Source: CAWJMF01 sp963843945 (GTDB lineage: Bacteria > Vulcanimicrobiota > Vulcanimicrobiia > Vulcanimicrobiales > Vulcanimicrobiaceae). From it: a DNA stretch of 64,000 nucleotides. Under the pieces are notes generated by a model. It was not told the DNA's origin and did no database searches. It saw nothing but the letters and a program-made list of their open reading frames with translations. This document shows positions 34,321 to 42,756 of the stretch, piece by piece. Where the stretch lies: NCBI GenBank assembly GCA_963843945.1, contig CAWJMF010000002.1, forward strand, positions 1,798,001 to 1,862,000. The letters run 5' to 3'. How positions within the stretch are numbered: the first letter of the stretch is position 1; each line of letters starts with the position of its first letter. A program made the position numbers and the translations under genes.

Positions 34321-34905
34321 GTGCAGGATTCGCTCTTAGGCGGCGCCGTGATGTTCTTCGTGTCGCTTGCGATCGTGTTAGTCGTGGGCGACTTCGCGTC
34401 CACTTTTTTTTACCACGTCCCGCAGCACTTGTGGTTCAAGCTGCACCTGCGCACGCACCACGATAACCGGCGCTCGTACTGGGATCACGCGGTCCTCTCG
34501 AAGGACCCCGGCGTGCTTATGGACGGGTTCCTCGGCGCGCTGCCTTATATGGTCATCGCTGCGGCGCTGATGCCCATCTCGACGGCCGCCGCCGCCGGCG
34601 CCGCCCTCGGCTTGGTGCTCGGTCAGCTGCACGTCTGGTGGCGGCATACCTGCGAGATCGGCTGGGTCAGCCCGCCTTGGCTCGTTCGCATCAGCCGGAT
34701 TTTCGGTCTCGTCCTCCCCGAAGACCACAACGGCCACCACGCCAACCCCGACGTGGAGTTCGGCGACCTCTTCCGTTTTTACGACGCTCCGGCCCGGGCG
34801 TTCTTGAACTACGTGCGCACGTTCCAGCGCCGGCGCCGCACCGCCTTACGGCGGCTCGAGCGCATTCGCGCCCTGCGGCTTACGCGCCGCGCGCAACAAG
34901 CGTAA
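34321..34905 (+). CDS. Fatty acid hydroxylase / sterol desaturase superfamily membrane protein
   Basis: 194 residues with about three to four membrane segments. Histidine clusters for a di-iron centre are evident: HVPQH, HLRTHHDN, HVWWRH and HNGHHANPD. This matches the integral-membrane hydroxylase/desaturase superfamily, acting on a lipid or carotenoid substrate. Start is GTG at 34321 with GAGAGG about 8 nt upstream. The MGDG-synthase-like gene follows 23 bp later, so both may modify membrane lipids. Confidence 0.8.
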   Translation: MQDSLLGGAVMFFVSLAIVLVVGDFASTFFYHVPQHLWFKLHLRTHHDNRRSYWDHAVLSKDPGVLMDGFLGALPYMVIAAALMPISTAAAAGAALGLVLGQLHVWWRHTCEIGWVSPPWLVRISRIFGLVLPEDHNGHHANPDVEFGDLFRFYDAPARAFLNYVRTFQRRRRTALRRLERIRALRLTRRAQQA

Positions 34906-34928
34906 CCTTCCCGAGTATACGAGGCTTG

Positions 34929-36122
34929 ATGACAAAACGCGTCCTCCTGTTGATCTCTGACACCGGTGGCGGTCACCGCAGCGCGTCCAACGCGATCACG
35001 GCCGCACTCGATGAGGTCACCGAAGCACCGGACGGAACGCCGTTACACTTCGAGCACCGGATCGAGGACGTCGCCTCGCACTGCAGCTTCCCGCTCTCCC
35101 AGCTCGGCGCGGCCTACAGCGCGGCCCTGCGTTTCGCGCCGCCGGTCTACGGCGCGCTTTACCACGCGACTAACGGCAAGCGCCGCTTCAAGAGCGTCAT
35201 CCGCTTCTGCGAGCCGCTCTACCGGCGCCGCCTGCGCGACCTCTTTCTCGAGTACAAACCCGACGTGATCGTGTCGGTCCACCCGCTGCTCAATCACGCC
35301 GCGCTGCGCGCGCGCGCCGACGCCGGCATCCTCAACGTCCCCGTCATCACGGTGATCACCGACCTCGGCAAAGTGCACGAAGGCTGGCTGGTTCCCGAAG
35401 TGGACGCCGTCGTCGTCCCGGCGAGCGAAGTCTACCAGCGCGCGCGCTCGCGCGGCATCGAGCGCAGCCGGATCTATCAGCTCGGTCACCCCGTCCATCC
35501 CAAGTTCGAAGACGTCTCGGAAACCAAGCAGCAGCTGCGCGCGCAACTCGGACTGCCGGCTGAAAAGACGATCGCGCTCCTGATGGCCGGCGGCGAAGGC
35601 GGCGGAAAGCTCCTGCCGACGACGCTCGCGCTGGCCAAATCGAAGCTGCCGCTGCACTTGGTCGTCATCACCGGACGCAACGCCGCGCTGCGCACGAAGC
35701 TCAACGAACTCGCGCCGACGCTCGGCGTTCCGATGACGGTGCTCGGCTACTGCGATAACGTCGCCGAGCTGATGCGCGCCGCCGATCTGCTCGTCACCAA
35801 GGCCGGCCCAGGCGCCATCGCCGAGGCGAGCATCGCCGAAGTGCCCGTGGTAGTCTACGACTTCATCCCCGGGCAAGAGCGGGGCAACCTCGATTACGTC
35901 CGCACCAACGGCATCGGGGTCGTGGCCTTGACCACCGCCGACGTCGTGCGCTCGACGCGCCGCATCGTTTCCAATCTCGAGCGGCTGCAAACGATGCGCG
36001 TGCGCCAGGGCAGCGTCGCTCCGCGCGGCAGCTCGCGGCGCATCGCCGAGTTGATCGCCAACATCGCGCTCGGCACGCTCGCTCAGGCGCCGCCGCCCCC
36101 GCGCATCGCCGCCGCGCTGTAA
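34929..36122 (+). CDS. MGDG synthase-like glycosyltransferase (GT28)
   Basis: 397 residues, GT-B fold. The N-terminal LLLISDTGGGHRSASNAI matches the glycine-rich lipid-acceptor domain of monogalactosyldiacylglycerol synthases and processive diacylglycerol glucosyltransferases. The C-terminal domain shows MAGGEGGGK, VLGYCDNVAELM and the donor motif TKAGPGAIAEA. It probably adds a sugar to diacylglycerol. The preceding lipid hydroxylase-like gene supports a membrane-lipid role. ATG 34929 was chosen; the longer frame upstream is a shadow. Confidence 0.87.
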   Translation: MTKRVLLLISDTGGGHRSASNAITAALDEVTEAPDGTPLHFEHRIEDVASHCSFPLSQLGAAYSAALRFAPPVYGALYHATNGKRRFKSVIRFCEPLYRRRLRDLFLEYKPDVIVSVHPLLNHAALRARADAGILNVPVITVITDLGKVHEGWLVPEVDAVVVPASEVYQRARSRGIERSRIYQLGHPVHPKFEDVSETKQQLRAQLGLPAEKTIALLMAGGEGGGKLLPTTLALAKSKLPLHLVVITGRNAALRTKLNELAPTLGVPMTVLGYCDNVAELMRAADLLVTKAGPGAIAEASIAEVPVVVYDFIPGQERGNLDYVRTNGIGVVALTTADVVRSTRRIVSNLERLQTMRVRQGSVAPRGSSRRIAELIANIALGTLAQAPPPPRIAAAL

Positions 36123-36150
36123 GCTCACCCGCGCACGAGGCGCGCGAGGA

Positions 36151-37113
36151 CTAGTTCGGAGCGGGGGCGTCCTTTGCCGTAAGGCCGCCGCGGCGCGCCA
36201 TCGTCGCCGCGCCGATCGCGCCGGCGTCGTTGCCGAGCGCCGCCTGCACGATCTTCGTCATTCCGCGCGGAACCATCGTCGTCAGCACCTCGACGCGCGG
36301 GCGCACCGCGTCGAGCATGAAGTCGCCGGCGCTCGAAACGCCACCGCCCAGCGCGATCATCTCCGGGTTAACGAATGCGATCACGTTGGCGAGCCCGCAG
36401 GCGAGATCGTCGACGAAGCGCAGCCACGCCGCGACGGCATGACCGTCGCCGGCCTCGGCCGCCTTGCGGATCGCCTTCGCGCTGAGCTTGTCGGGCTTGC
36501 CGCTCACCAGCGTGCTGCGTGGAAACGACGGCGCGATCGCGAGCGCGTGGCGCAGCAAACCGGTCCCCGAGGCTTGCGCCTCAAAGCAGCCGGTCTTGCC
36601 GCAACCGCAGACGAAGCCGTCGGTCGCGCGAATCTGATGGTGTCCGAACTCGCCGGCACCGCTCGCGTTGCCGACTAAGAGGCTCCCCTCGGCGACGATT
36701 CCGCCGCCGATCCCGGTGCCGAGCGTGAGCAGCACGAAGTTGGACGTTCCCACGCCAACGCCGTACGCGTGCTCGCCCAGCGTGGCGCAACGCGCGTCGT
36801 TGGCAACGTAAACCGGCACCTGGAAAGCTTCGCGCAAACGCAAACCGAGCGGTGCGTCGTGCCACCCGAAATTCGGCGAGTAGCGGACGGTCCCCGAAAC
36901 CGGATCGACGTTGCCCGGCGAACCGAGGCCGATCGCCGACGGACTCTCCTTCGACTGGTCGCAGACGTTCTTGACCGCGGCGACGACCGTGCGGACGACC
37001 GCTTCGAAGCTGCGGTCCTCCACGTCGATATCGAAGCGCTTCTTAATGGCGCCCGCGTCGTCGACCGTCGTCGCGAGCACGTGCGAGCCGCCAAGGTCGA
37101 CGCCGATCGTCAT
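36151..37113 (-). CDS. ROK family sugar kinase (glucokinase-like)
   Basis: 320 residues. The ATP-binding start GVDLGGSHVLATTVD, the sugar-binding EFGHHQI and the zinc motif VCGCGKTGCFEA (C-x-C-x4-C type) are intact, as is the GNDAGAIGAA C-terminal phosphate loop. It phosphorylates a hexose, probably glucose, with ATP. It is convergent with the glycosyltransferase gene and divergent from the M20 gene. Confidence 0.9.
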   Translation of the reverse strand: MTIGVDLGGSHVLATTVDDAGAIKKRFDIDVEDRSFEAVVRTVVAAVKNVCDQSKESPSAIGLGSPGNVDPVSGTVRYSPNFGWHDAPLGLRLREAFQVPVYVANDARCATLGEHAYGVGVGTSNFVLLTLGTGIGGGIVAEGSLLVGNASGAGEFGHHQIRATDGFVCGCGKTGCFEAQASGTGLLRHALAIAPSFPRSTLVSGKPDKLSAKAIRKAAEAGDGHAVAAWLRFVDDLACGLANVIAFVNPEMIALGGGVSSAGDFMLDAVRPRVEVLTTMVPRGMTKIVQAALGNDAGAIGAATMARRGGLTAKDAPAPN

Positions 37114-37151
37114 GCAGCGGGCGCTTCGTGTTCGACCGAGAAGCCCCTCGC

Positions 37152-38330
37152 ATGCCGCTCGCCATCGAAGTCCCGCAGCCCGTCATCGCCGATGCGATCG
37201 CGCTCCGGCGCGACCTGCACGCGCATCCGGAACTGGGCTTCCAGGAAGTTCGCACCGCCGGCATCGTCGCGCAGCGCCTGCGCGCGCTCGGCTACGACGT
37301 CCACGAGGGCATCGCCACCACGGGCGTCGTCGGTCTGTTGCACGGAACCCGCCCCGGCAAAACCGTGATGCTGCGCGCCGACATGGACGCGCTGCCCTTA
37401 CCGGAAGAAACGGGCAGCGCCTACGCCTCGACCGTCGCCGGGAAAATGCACGCCTGCGGCCACGACGGCCACGTCGCGATCCTGCTCGGCGCCGCCGAAC
37501 TCATCGCGCAGCGTCGTCGCGAACTCGCCGGAACGCTCGTGCTTTGCTTCCAGCCCGCCGAAGAGGGCCAAGGCGGCGCGCGCGCGATGGTCGCGGAGGG
37601 AATGCTCGAGCGCTTCGGCGTCGAGCGCGCTTACGGTTTGCACCTGTTCTCGCAACTCCCCACCGGAACGCTCGGCTTTCGCGAAGGTCCGTTTTACGCT
37701 TCGAGCGATTCGATCGAGATCACGATCAACGGCTTCGGCGGCCACGGCGCCGCCCCGCACCTCTCTATCGATCCGATCCTCGTCGCCGCCGAATTCGTCG
37801 CCTCGGTCCAAAAGGTCGTGAGCCGCTTCATCGATCCGCTCGAGCCCGCCGTCGTCACGATCGGCTCGATCCACGGCGGCACCACCCACAACGTCATCCC
37901 CACGAGCGTCAAACTCTTGGGCACCGTACGCGCCTTCGACGCGAACGTGCGCGAGCGGATGGCCGACCGCATCGAGCGCGTCCTGCGCGGCGTCTGCGAA
38001 AGCTCGGGCGCGAGCTACGAATTCGAGTACCTCTGGCGCTACCCCGTAACCTCAAACGACGTCGAACAAACCGCCTACGCTCGCGCGCTCGCGGAAGAGA
38101 CCTTCGGCCCCGACCACGTCGTCCTGTCCGCCAAACACATGGGCGCCGAAGACTTCTCGTTCTTCGCCGAACGCGTGCCCGCGTGCTATTTCGTCCTCGG
38201 CTCCGGCAGCGACGAACGCACCCGCTATCCCCATCACCACGGAAAATTCGACATCGACGAAGCCGCGCTCGAAAACGGCATCCGCATGATGCTCGCCCTG
38301 GCCCTCGACGCCCCCGAACACGCGCCCTAG
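37152..38330 (+). CDS. M20 family amidohydrolase (N-acyl amino acid / hippurate hydrolase type)
   Basis: 392 residues. Metal and catalytic motifs are all present: MLRADMDALPLPEE, HACGHDGHVA, FQPAEEGQGG, and KHMGAEDFSFFAE near the C-terminus. The dimerisation domain lies around residues 180-290. It removes acyl groups from N-acylated amino acids or similar amides. ATG 37152 is preferred; an in-frame GTG at 37128 is possible. A large palindromic repeat lies immediately after the stop. Confidence 0.9.
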   Translation: MPLAIEVPQPVIADAIALRRDLHAHPELGFQEVRTAGIVAQRLRALGYDVHEGIATTGVVGLLHGTRPGKTVMLRADMDALPLPEETGSAYASTVAGKMHACGHDGHVAILLGAAELIAQRRRELAGTLVLCFQPAEEGQGGARAMVAEGMLERFGVERAYGLHLFSQLPTGTLGFREGPFYASSDSIEITINGFGGHGAAPHLSIDPILVAAEFVASVQKVVSRFIDPLEPAVVTIGSIHGGTTHNVIPTSVKLLGTVRAFDANVRERMADRIERVLRGVCESSGASYEFEYLWRYPVTSNDVEQTAYARALAEETFGPDHVVLSAKHMGAEDFSFFAERVPACYFVLGSGSDERTRYPHHHGKFDIDEAALENGIRMMLALALDAPEHAP

Positions 38331-38337
38331 TAAGCGA

Positions 38338-38525
38338 GGCGAATCCGGCGCCGATTTGTCGCTGGGGTGCGTTGCGGTTGGGCGGTGGGGACTCCAGCTT
38401 TCCGCGGAGGCCGGAGGCCGGGAGCGGAAAGTGGCGTAGTAGCGATTCCCCATGGATGGGGAATCGCGGGCGTCCCCACCGCCCAATTGCAACGCACCCC
38501 AGCGACAAATCACGCCGGATTCGCC
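38338..38525. repeat. 188-bp nested palindromic repeat
   Basis: Outer arms of about 54 bp (38338-38392 and 38472-38525) are inverted copies differing at only about four positions. Between them sit two smaller palindromes: CTTTCCGC/GCGGAAAG (about 38398-38431), and GCGATTCCCCAT/ATGGGGAATCGC (38442-38467) with a single-base centre. A three-branched cruciform can form. It fills the convergent gap between the M20 amidohydrolase and the outer-membrane-type unknown protein and holds no gene. Confidence 0.75.
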
Positions 38526-38536
38526 GAGCGCACGTC

Positions 38537-39079
38537 CTACGGGGTCGGAATCGCGATCGCCGGGTCGTTATAGCCGGAGTAGAGGATCGTCAGGTCTTCG
38601 GCCTTGCAGCGGGAGACGAGGTACGTCTTCGGATCGTAGTCGCACGTTTCGTCGCTGCCGTTCTTGAAGGTGAACTTGAACGCGCCCAGGCGCTTGCCGT
38701 TGACGACGACGCTCGGCAGGGCGACGAAGCGCGACGGCGGCGCGTATCTCGCGTTGCGGAGCAGCCCGGCGATGTCGAAATCCAAGTTGTTGGCGGTCGT
38801 GTCGGACTTCTGCCACTTGCCGTCGGTGAGGATCCAGTAGTTCTTGCCGACGAAGATCGTTTGGAGCGGCTTGCCGTCGATGACGGTGGTCATCTTGTAC
38901 CGGTCGGGCGTCTGGTACGTGCCGGTCGAGCGGACCGAGCCGAGCACGGTGATGTGATACGACTTCACGGCGTCGTAGGCGCCCAGGATCTTCGCACGGA
39001 CGTCGGCGGCGGCGCCGGCTGGAGCCGTACACAGGAACGCGAGCGCGGCGCAAGAGACTCGCCGCATGAGAGTGGACAC
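38537..39079 (-). CDS. Secreted protein, outer-membrane lipoprotein-sorting-like
   Basis: 180 residues: signal peptide (VSCAALAFLCTAPAGAAA) and a beta-rich mature part (SYHITVLGSVRSTGTYQTPD, YKMTTVIDGKPLQTIFVG, NYWILTDGKWQKSD). This pattern resembles LolA/LppX-type lipid-binding folds, so a periplasmic lipid- or lipoprotein-binding role is possible; confidence in that is low. The GTG at 39079 is fixed by GGAGG 7 nt upstream; an internal ATG at 39067 follows. Confidence 0.65.
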   Translation of the reverse strand: MSTLMRRVSCAALAFLCTAPAGAAADVRAKILGAYDAVKSYHITVLGSVRSTGTYQTPDRYKMTTVIDGKPLQTIFVGKNYWILTDGKWQKSDTTANNLDFDIAGLLRNARYAPPSRFVALPSVVVNGKRLGAFKFTFKNGSDETCDYDPKTYLVSRCKAEDLTILYSGYNDPAIAIPTP

Positions 39080-39086
39080 GCAGAAT

Positions 39087-39091
39087 CCTCC
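39087..39091 (-). promoter_or_regulatory. Ribosome binding site for the 38537-39079 gene
   Basis: GGAGG on the minus strand, 7 nt upstream of the GTG at 39079. It selects the GTG over the ATG 12 bp further in. Confidence 0.7.
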
Positions 39092-39179
39092 GAGCGTCGA
39101 ACGTTGAACGCTGCGTTCGCTCCAAATGGCCCACCGCCTCGCGCCGGGGCCGGACGCGGGCCATCGCGAAAGGTCGAGC

Positions 39180-39887
39180 ATGCACGAAACGATCGACCTC
39201 ATCTCGCATCAGGCCTTGCGCGAGCTGCGCAAGTTCACGCGGCGGACGGCCCAGCCGACGTCGCTCGAGCTCCTCGACCTCGACCCCATGCAGCACGTCG
39301 CCGAGATCGAGATCGACGAAGAGCACGTGACGATCGTCTATAACCAAAAGACGGTGCACAAGTACAACGTCAATGAGGTCACGCAAAAGGAATGGGTCTA
39401 CAAGTATAACGACGATCCCGAATTCGTGCGAGCGGTCGGGGCCGTCATCGAGCTGGCGCGCAAACACTTGCGCGACCTGCCGGATAACGTGGCCTGTCCG
39501 CCGGGCTGCGCCGAGTGCTGCAGCGGCTACGAGCCGTTCGCGAACAAAGGCGACGTGCAGCGCATCGCCGACCACTTCGGCATCCCGTACGCGGAGGCGC
39601 TCGCCGAATACATCGTCGAGCGTCCCTCGGCGGACGGCTTCGTTGCGGGCTACGTGCGCAAGGTCGACGAGGCGCTAGCCTCGCGCTGCATCTTTCTCAA
39701 AGGCGACCGTTCGGGCCGGCACTACTGCGGAATCTACGAGGCGCGTCCCGACGATTGCCGCGCCTTCACGCCGATCGGCTGCGACGACGTCGACGAAACC
39801 CTGCGGCACGACCGCAAGTTCGTCGCCGGCGCGCCCTTCCGTCCGCGGCACGCAGCCGCGAACGGCAAGCGCAAGCGCCGCCGCTAG
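39180..39887 (+). CDS. YkgJ family cysteine-cluster protein
   Basis: 235 residues. Cysteine pattern CPPGCAECCSG (about residues 107-117), a Cys in SRCIFL, and HYCGIYEARPDDCR is that of the YkgJ/UPF0153 family, thought to bind zinc or an Fe-S cluster. The first 100 residues are a separate N-terminal region with a helical start and a beta-rich stretch (VTIVYNQKTVHKYNV). ATG 39180 has AAAGG upstream. It is convergent with padR by 4 bp. Confidence 0.8.
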   Translation: MHETIDLISHQALRELRKFTRRTAQPTSLELLDLDPMQHVAEIEIDEEHVTIVYNQKTVHKYNVNEVTQKEWVYKYNDDPEFVRAVGAVIELARKHLRDLPDNVACPPGCAECCSGYEPFANKGDVQRIADHFGIPYAEALAEYIVERPSADGFVAGYVRKVDEALASRCIFLKGDRSGRHYCGIYEARPDDCRAFTPIGCDDVDETLRHDRKFVAGAPFRPRHAAANGKRKRRR

Positions 39888-40450
39888 CGGCTGGTTTCGC
39901 CTAAGATCGCGTAGACTTCGCGGCGGGCCCGATCGACGATCTCGCGCACCTTGCCGGCGGCGACGGGATCCCCTTCGCGCGCGACTTGCCAGATGGCCGC
40001 TCCAAGGCGAAAGGCCGCGTCTCTGAGCTCGTGGCGAATGTCGTGCAGCTCTTCGGAATCCGAAGCCGTCTCTTCGGGCCGTTGCCCGAGAAACTCGCGG
40101 CCCGCCGCGGTGAGCGTATAGACACGCTTGCCCTCGGAGATCTCGGAGGTGACGTAGCCTTCGTCTTCGAGCATCTGCAGCGTCGGGTAGACCGAGCCGG
40201 GGCTCGGGCGATAGCCCTCGCGGCGCTCTTCCAGCGCCCGGATCACGTCGTAGCCGTGCCGCGGGCGGTCGACCAGCGTCTCGAGGATGTCGAACTTGAC
40301 GTCGCCCCGGCGAACGCGCCGCTCGCCCGGGAAGGGTTCCCAGCCGAATCCCGGCCCGTGCCGGTGGCGCCGTCCGAAGTGCCGTCCACCCATCTGAAAG
40401 GCGGCGTTGGCGAACTCGTGGACTGAATCATGTAAATTGTGTCGTGACAT
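39884..40450 (-). CDS. PadR family transcriptional regulator
   Basis: 188 residues. A basic His/Arg-rich N-terminal tail (residues 20-45) is followed by the winged helix: DVKFDILETLVDRPRHGYDVI, the recognition segment SPGSVYPTLQMLEDEGYV, the wing SEGKRVYTLT, then a C-terminal dimer helix. It probably represses itself and possibly the divergent oxidoreductase gene; a tandem TATCRCGATA site lies between its -35 and -10. The promoter geometry implies a leaderless mRNA. Confidence 0.9.
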   Translation of the reverse strand: MSRHNLHDSVHEFANAAFQMGGRHFGRRHRHGPGFGWEPFPGERRVRRGDVKFDILETLVDRPRHGYDVIRALEERREGYRPSPGSVYPTLQMLEDEGYVTSEISEGKRVYTLTAAGREFLGQRPEETASDSEELHDIRHELRDAAFRLGAAIWQVAREGDPVAAGKVREIVDRARREVYAILGETSR

Positions 40451-40456
40451 GTTTAA

Positions 40457-40486
40457 TCTATATCACGATATATCGCGATACGTCAA
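40457..40486 (-). promoter_or_regulatory. padR promoter with tandem operator in the spacer
   Basis: Minus strand: -35 TTGACG (40486-40481), 18-nt spacer, -10 TATAGA (40462-40457). The ATG at 40450 is 7 nt past the -10, so transcription should begin at the start codon. The 20 bp 40461-40480 are TATCACGATA followed directly by TATCGCGATA, a tandem near-palindromic site overlying the spacer, well placed for repression by PadR. Confidence 0.7.
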
Positions 40487-40521
40487 GACGTCCTGAAGGG
40501 CCCGCGTCGAAAGCGATCCTT

Positions 40522-42048
40522 ATGAGCGATTACGATGCCTTGGTCGTCGGCGCGGGCCATAACGGTTTGGTCGCGGCCGCCTACCTGGCGCGCGCGGGCC
40601 TGCGCGTGCTCGTGCTCGAGCGCGCCGAGCGGCTCGGGGGCGCCGCCGTCACGCTTGAGGTCTGGCCGGGTTGGAAGGTCTCGGCGGCTTCGTACGTCTG
40701 CAGCCTGCTGCATCCGCGCATTATCGCCGAGCTCGACCTCCCGGCGCGCGGTTTTGCGGCCTACGCGAAGGATCCGACCTCGTTCACGCCCTTGCTCGAC
40801 GGGCGGTCGCTCTTGCTCGGGCGCGATGCAGCCGCGAACGCGCGCGAAATCGGCGCCTTCGAAGCGCAAGACGTGGCCGGCTACGCCGCGTTCGAGGGCG
40901 AGGCGACGCGGCTGGGCAGCCTCCTCGCCGACGCGTTCGATGCGCCGGACGCCGGCGAACGCGATTTCGACGCAGCGACGCGCGCGACGCTGCAGGGCTC
41001 GGCGGCGAGGCTCGTCGAGCGCTTCGTGCGGACGCCGGTTCTGCAAGCGACGCTCGCGACCGACGGGGTCATCGGAACGGGCGCGGGGCCGCGCGATCCG
41101 GGCACCGCCTACGTGCTCGCACATCATTACGCCGGCCGCGCGCTCGGTGCCCAAGGCGCGTGGGGCTACGTACGCGGGGGCATGGGAAGCATCTCGAACG
41201 CGATCGCGGATGCCGCCCGTTCCGCCGGCACGGAAATTCGCTGCGGCGCCGCGGTCGAGCGCATCCTCGTGCGCGACGGTCGCGCGTGTGGCGTCGTGCT
41301 TGCCGGCGGCGACGAGCTGCGCGCGGAAATCGTGCTTTCGAATGCCGATCCGCTTAGCACCTTCGGTCGCCTTCTCGGGCCCGAGGATCGCCCCCCCGAA
41401 CTCGCGGCGAAGCTTGCGGGCTGGCGCTGCGAAGGCGTTTCGCTGAAGTTGAATCTCGCGCTCGGCGAGTTACCCGATTTCACGGCGCGTCCCGGGCGCG
41501 CGGCCGCGGCGCACCATCGCGCCACCATTCACATCACGCCGTCGCTCGATTACATCCAAGTCGCGCACGATCTCGCGCAGACGCGCGGCAGCTCGCCCGA
41601 GCCGATGCTCGAGTGTTTCATTCAGACGCCGACCGATCCCGATCTCGCTCCACCCGGGAAGCATCTGCTCTCGATCTTCGCGCAGTATTTTCCGTACGCG
41701 CGCGCCGACGGCGCGTGGGACGAGCGCAAGCGCGAAGCGGCCGCCGATACGATCGTCGCGACGCTCGCGCGCTACGCGCCGAATCTCCCGGACGCGATTG
41801 AGGCGCGGCAGATTCTCGCCCCGCCGGACCTCGAGCGCGAATTCGGTCTGCACGGCGGCCACATCTTCCACGGCGAGCTGTTGCCCGGCCAAATTTTGAA
41901 CCAGCGCTTTGCCGCGCGCACGCCGCTGGCGGGACTCTACCTGTGCGGGTCGGGCGCGTCGCCAGGCGGCTGCGTGAGCGGCATCCCCGGCTTGCGCGCC
42001 GCCGAGGCGGTGCTGACCGAACGAAACTTGCGCCCCCTCCTCGCGTAA
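40522..42048 (+). CDS. FAD-dependent oxidoreductase, PYROXD2/phytoene-desaturase-like
   Basis: 508 residues. N-terminal dinucleotide motif VVGAGHNGLVAAAYLARAG with ERAERLGGAAVT; C-terminal FAD contact GLYLCGSGASPGGCVSGIPG. The protein belongs to the amine-oxidase/phytoene-desaturase superfamily, in the PYROXD2-like branch, whose substrates are unknown. No carotenoid genes adjoin it. ATG 40522 begins MSDYDALVVGAG; it lies 71 bp from the divergent padR, whose operator could also govern it. Confidence 0.85.
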   Translation: MSDYDALVVGAGHNGLVAAAYLARAGLRVLVLERAERLGGAAVTLEVWPGWKVSAASYVCSLLHPRIIAELDLPARGFAAYAKDPTSFTPLLDGRSLLLGRDAAANAREIGAFEAQDVAGYAAFEGEATRLGSLLADAFDAPDAGERDFDAATRATLQGSAARLVERFVRTPVLQATLATDGVIGTGAGPRDPGTAYVLAHHYAGRALGAQGAWGYVRGGMGSISNAIADAARSAGTEIRCGAAVERILVRDGRACGVVLAGGDELRAEIVLSNADPLSTFGRLLGPEDRPPELAAKLAGWRCEGVSLKLNLALGELPDFTARPGRAAAAHHRATIHITPSLDYIQVAHDLAQTRGSSPEPMLECFIQTPTDPDLAPPGKHLLSIFAQYFPYARADGAWDERKREAAADTIVATLARYAPNLPDAIEARQILAPPDLEREFGLHGGHIFHGELLPGQILNQRFAARTPLAGLYLCGSGASPGGCVSGIPGLRAAEAVLTERNLRPLLA

Positions 42049-42056
42049 GAGAGCGC

Positions 42057-42063
42057 AGGAGGT
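42057..42063 (+). promoter_or_regulatory. Ribosome binding site deciding a TTG start
   Basis: AGGAGGT ends 9 nt before the TTG at 42073. With no ATG or GTG at the same distance it supports TTG as the start of the unknown protein downstream. Confidence 0.7.
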
Positions 42064-42072
42064 CCCCCCACC

Positions 42073-42678
42073 TTGGACGCTGCCGCCGATTACGCCGCCG
42101 CCCGCCACGCCCTGGCGCAACCCTTGCCCGCCTACGTTTCGTACGTTCTCCACTCGCAAGGCTCGTTTGGGCCTTTTAAGCACGCGGACACCCAGCACGT
42201 CGTCGTGCGCACCAGCGACGGTAAAATCGTGAGCGGCAAACTGTCGAGCGTCCAAGTCAACGCGGACACTTCGTACAGCGACGACCTCGTCACACACCCC
42301 CCTTTCAAACCCGCCTGTTACGACGCGACCTCGGCGAAGAGCGTCGAGTTCCAGGGCAACGCGGTCGAGGAGCTGAGTCTTGCCTTCAAGTGCCGCGACA
42401 GCGAGCACGAACACGGCTTCACCGTGCTGTACGTCGATCCGGCGACGCACGAACCGATCGCAGCACTCGAGGAGCGGAACGATTCGAACGTCTACGTGCG
42501 GCTCGAACAGCGCTTCGCGCGCGTGGGTACGCGCGTGCTGCCCTCGGGTCTCGACGTTCGCGTCAAAGGCAGCGGCTTTCTCGGCTGGCTCGACGTCACC
42601 GCGCACCAAGTCTATTCGCACTTCGCCCTCTCCGACTCGCTGCCGTCAGCGGCAAGCGCGGCGAGCCCGAGCCCCTAG
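42073..42678 (+). CDS. Hypothetical beta-rich protein
   Basis: 201 residues from a TTG start with a strong AGGAGGT site. No signal peptide or membrane helix is evident. Segments alternate short strands (YVSYVLHSQGSFG, HVVVRTSDGKIVSGKL, GFTVLYVDPATHEPIAALEE, NVYVRLEQRF) and end in a Ser/Ala/Pro tail. The general look resembles lipoprotein-sorting-type beta sandwiches but I would not assign it. It follows the oxidoreductase gene by 24 bp and is probably co-transcribed. Confidence 0.6.
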   Translation: MDAAADYAAARHALAQPLPAYVSYVLHSQGSFGPFKHADTQHVVVRTSDGKIVSGKLSSVQVNADTSYSDDLVTHPPFKPACYDATSAKSVEFQGNAVEELSLAFKCRDSEHEHGFTVLYVDPATHEPIAALEERNDSNVYVRLEQRFARVGTRVLPSGLDVRVKGSGFLGWLDVTAHQVYSHFALSDSLPSAASAASPSP

Positions 42679-42756
42679 CTAGGAGGCGTTGCCGGCGAAG
42701 GGCGCTTGGGCGAGGCGCTTGCTCGGAAGTGCGGCCCGCATGCCGAAGCTCGCGGA

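Noticed and set aside
36911..39343. 810-codon open frame across the ROK, M20 and palindrome region
   Set aside because: Overlaps three confident features on both strands and consists of low-complexity Arg-rich sequence.
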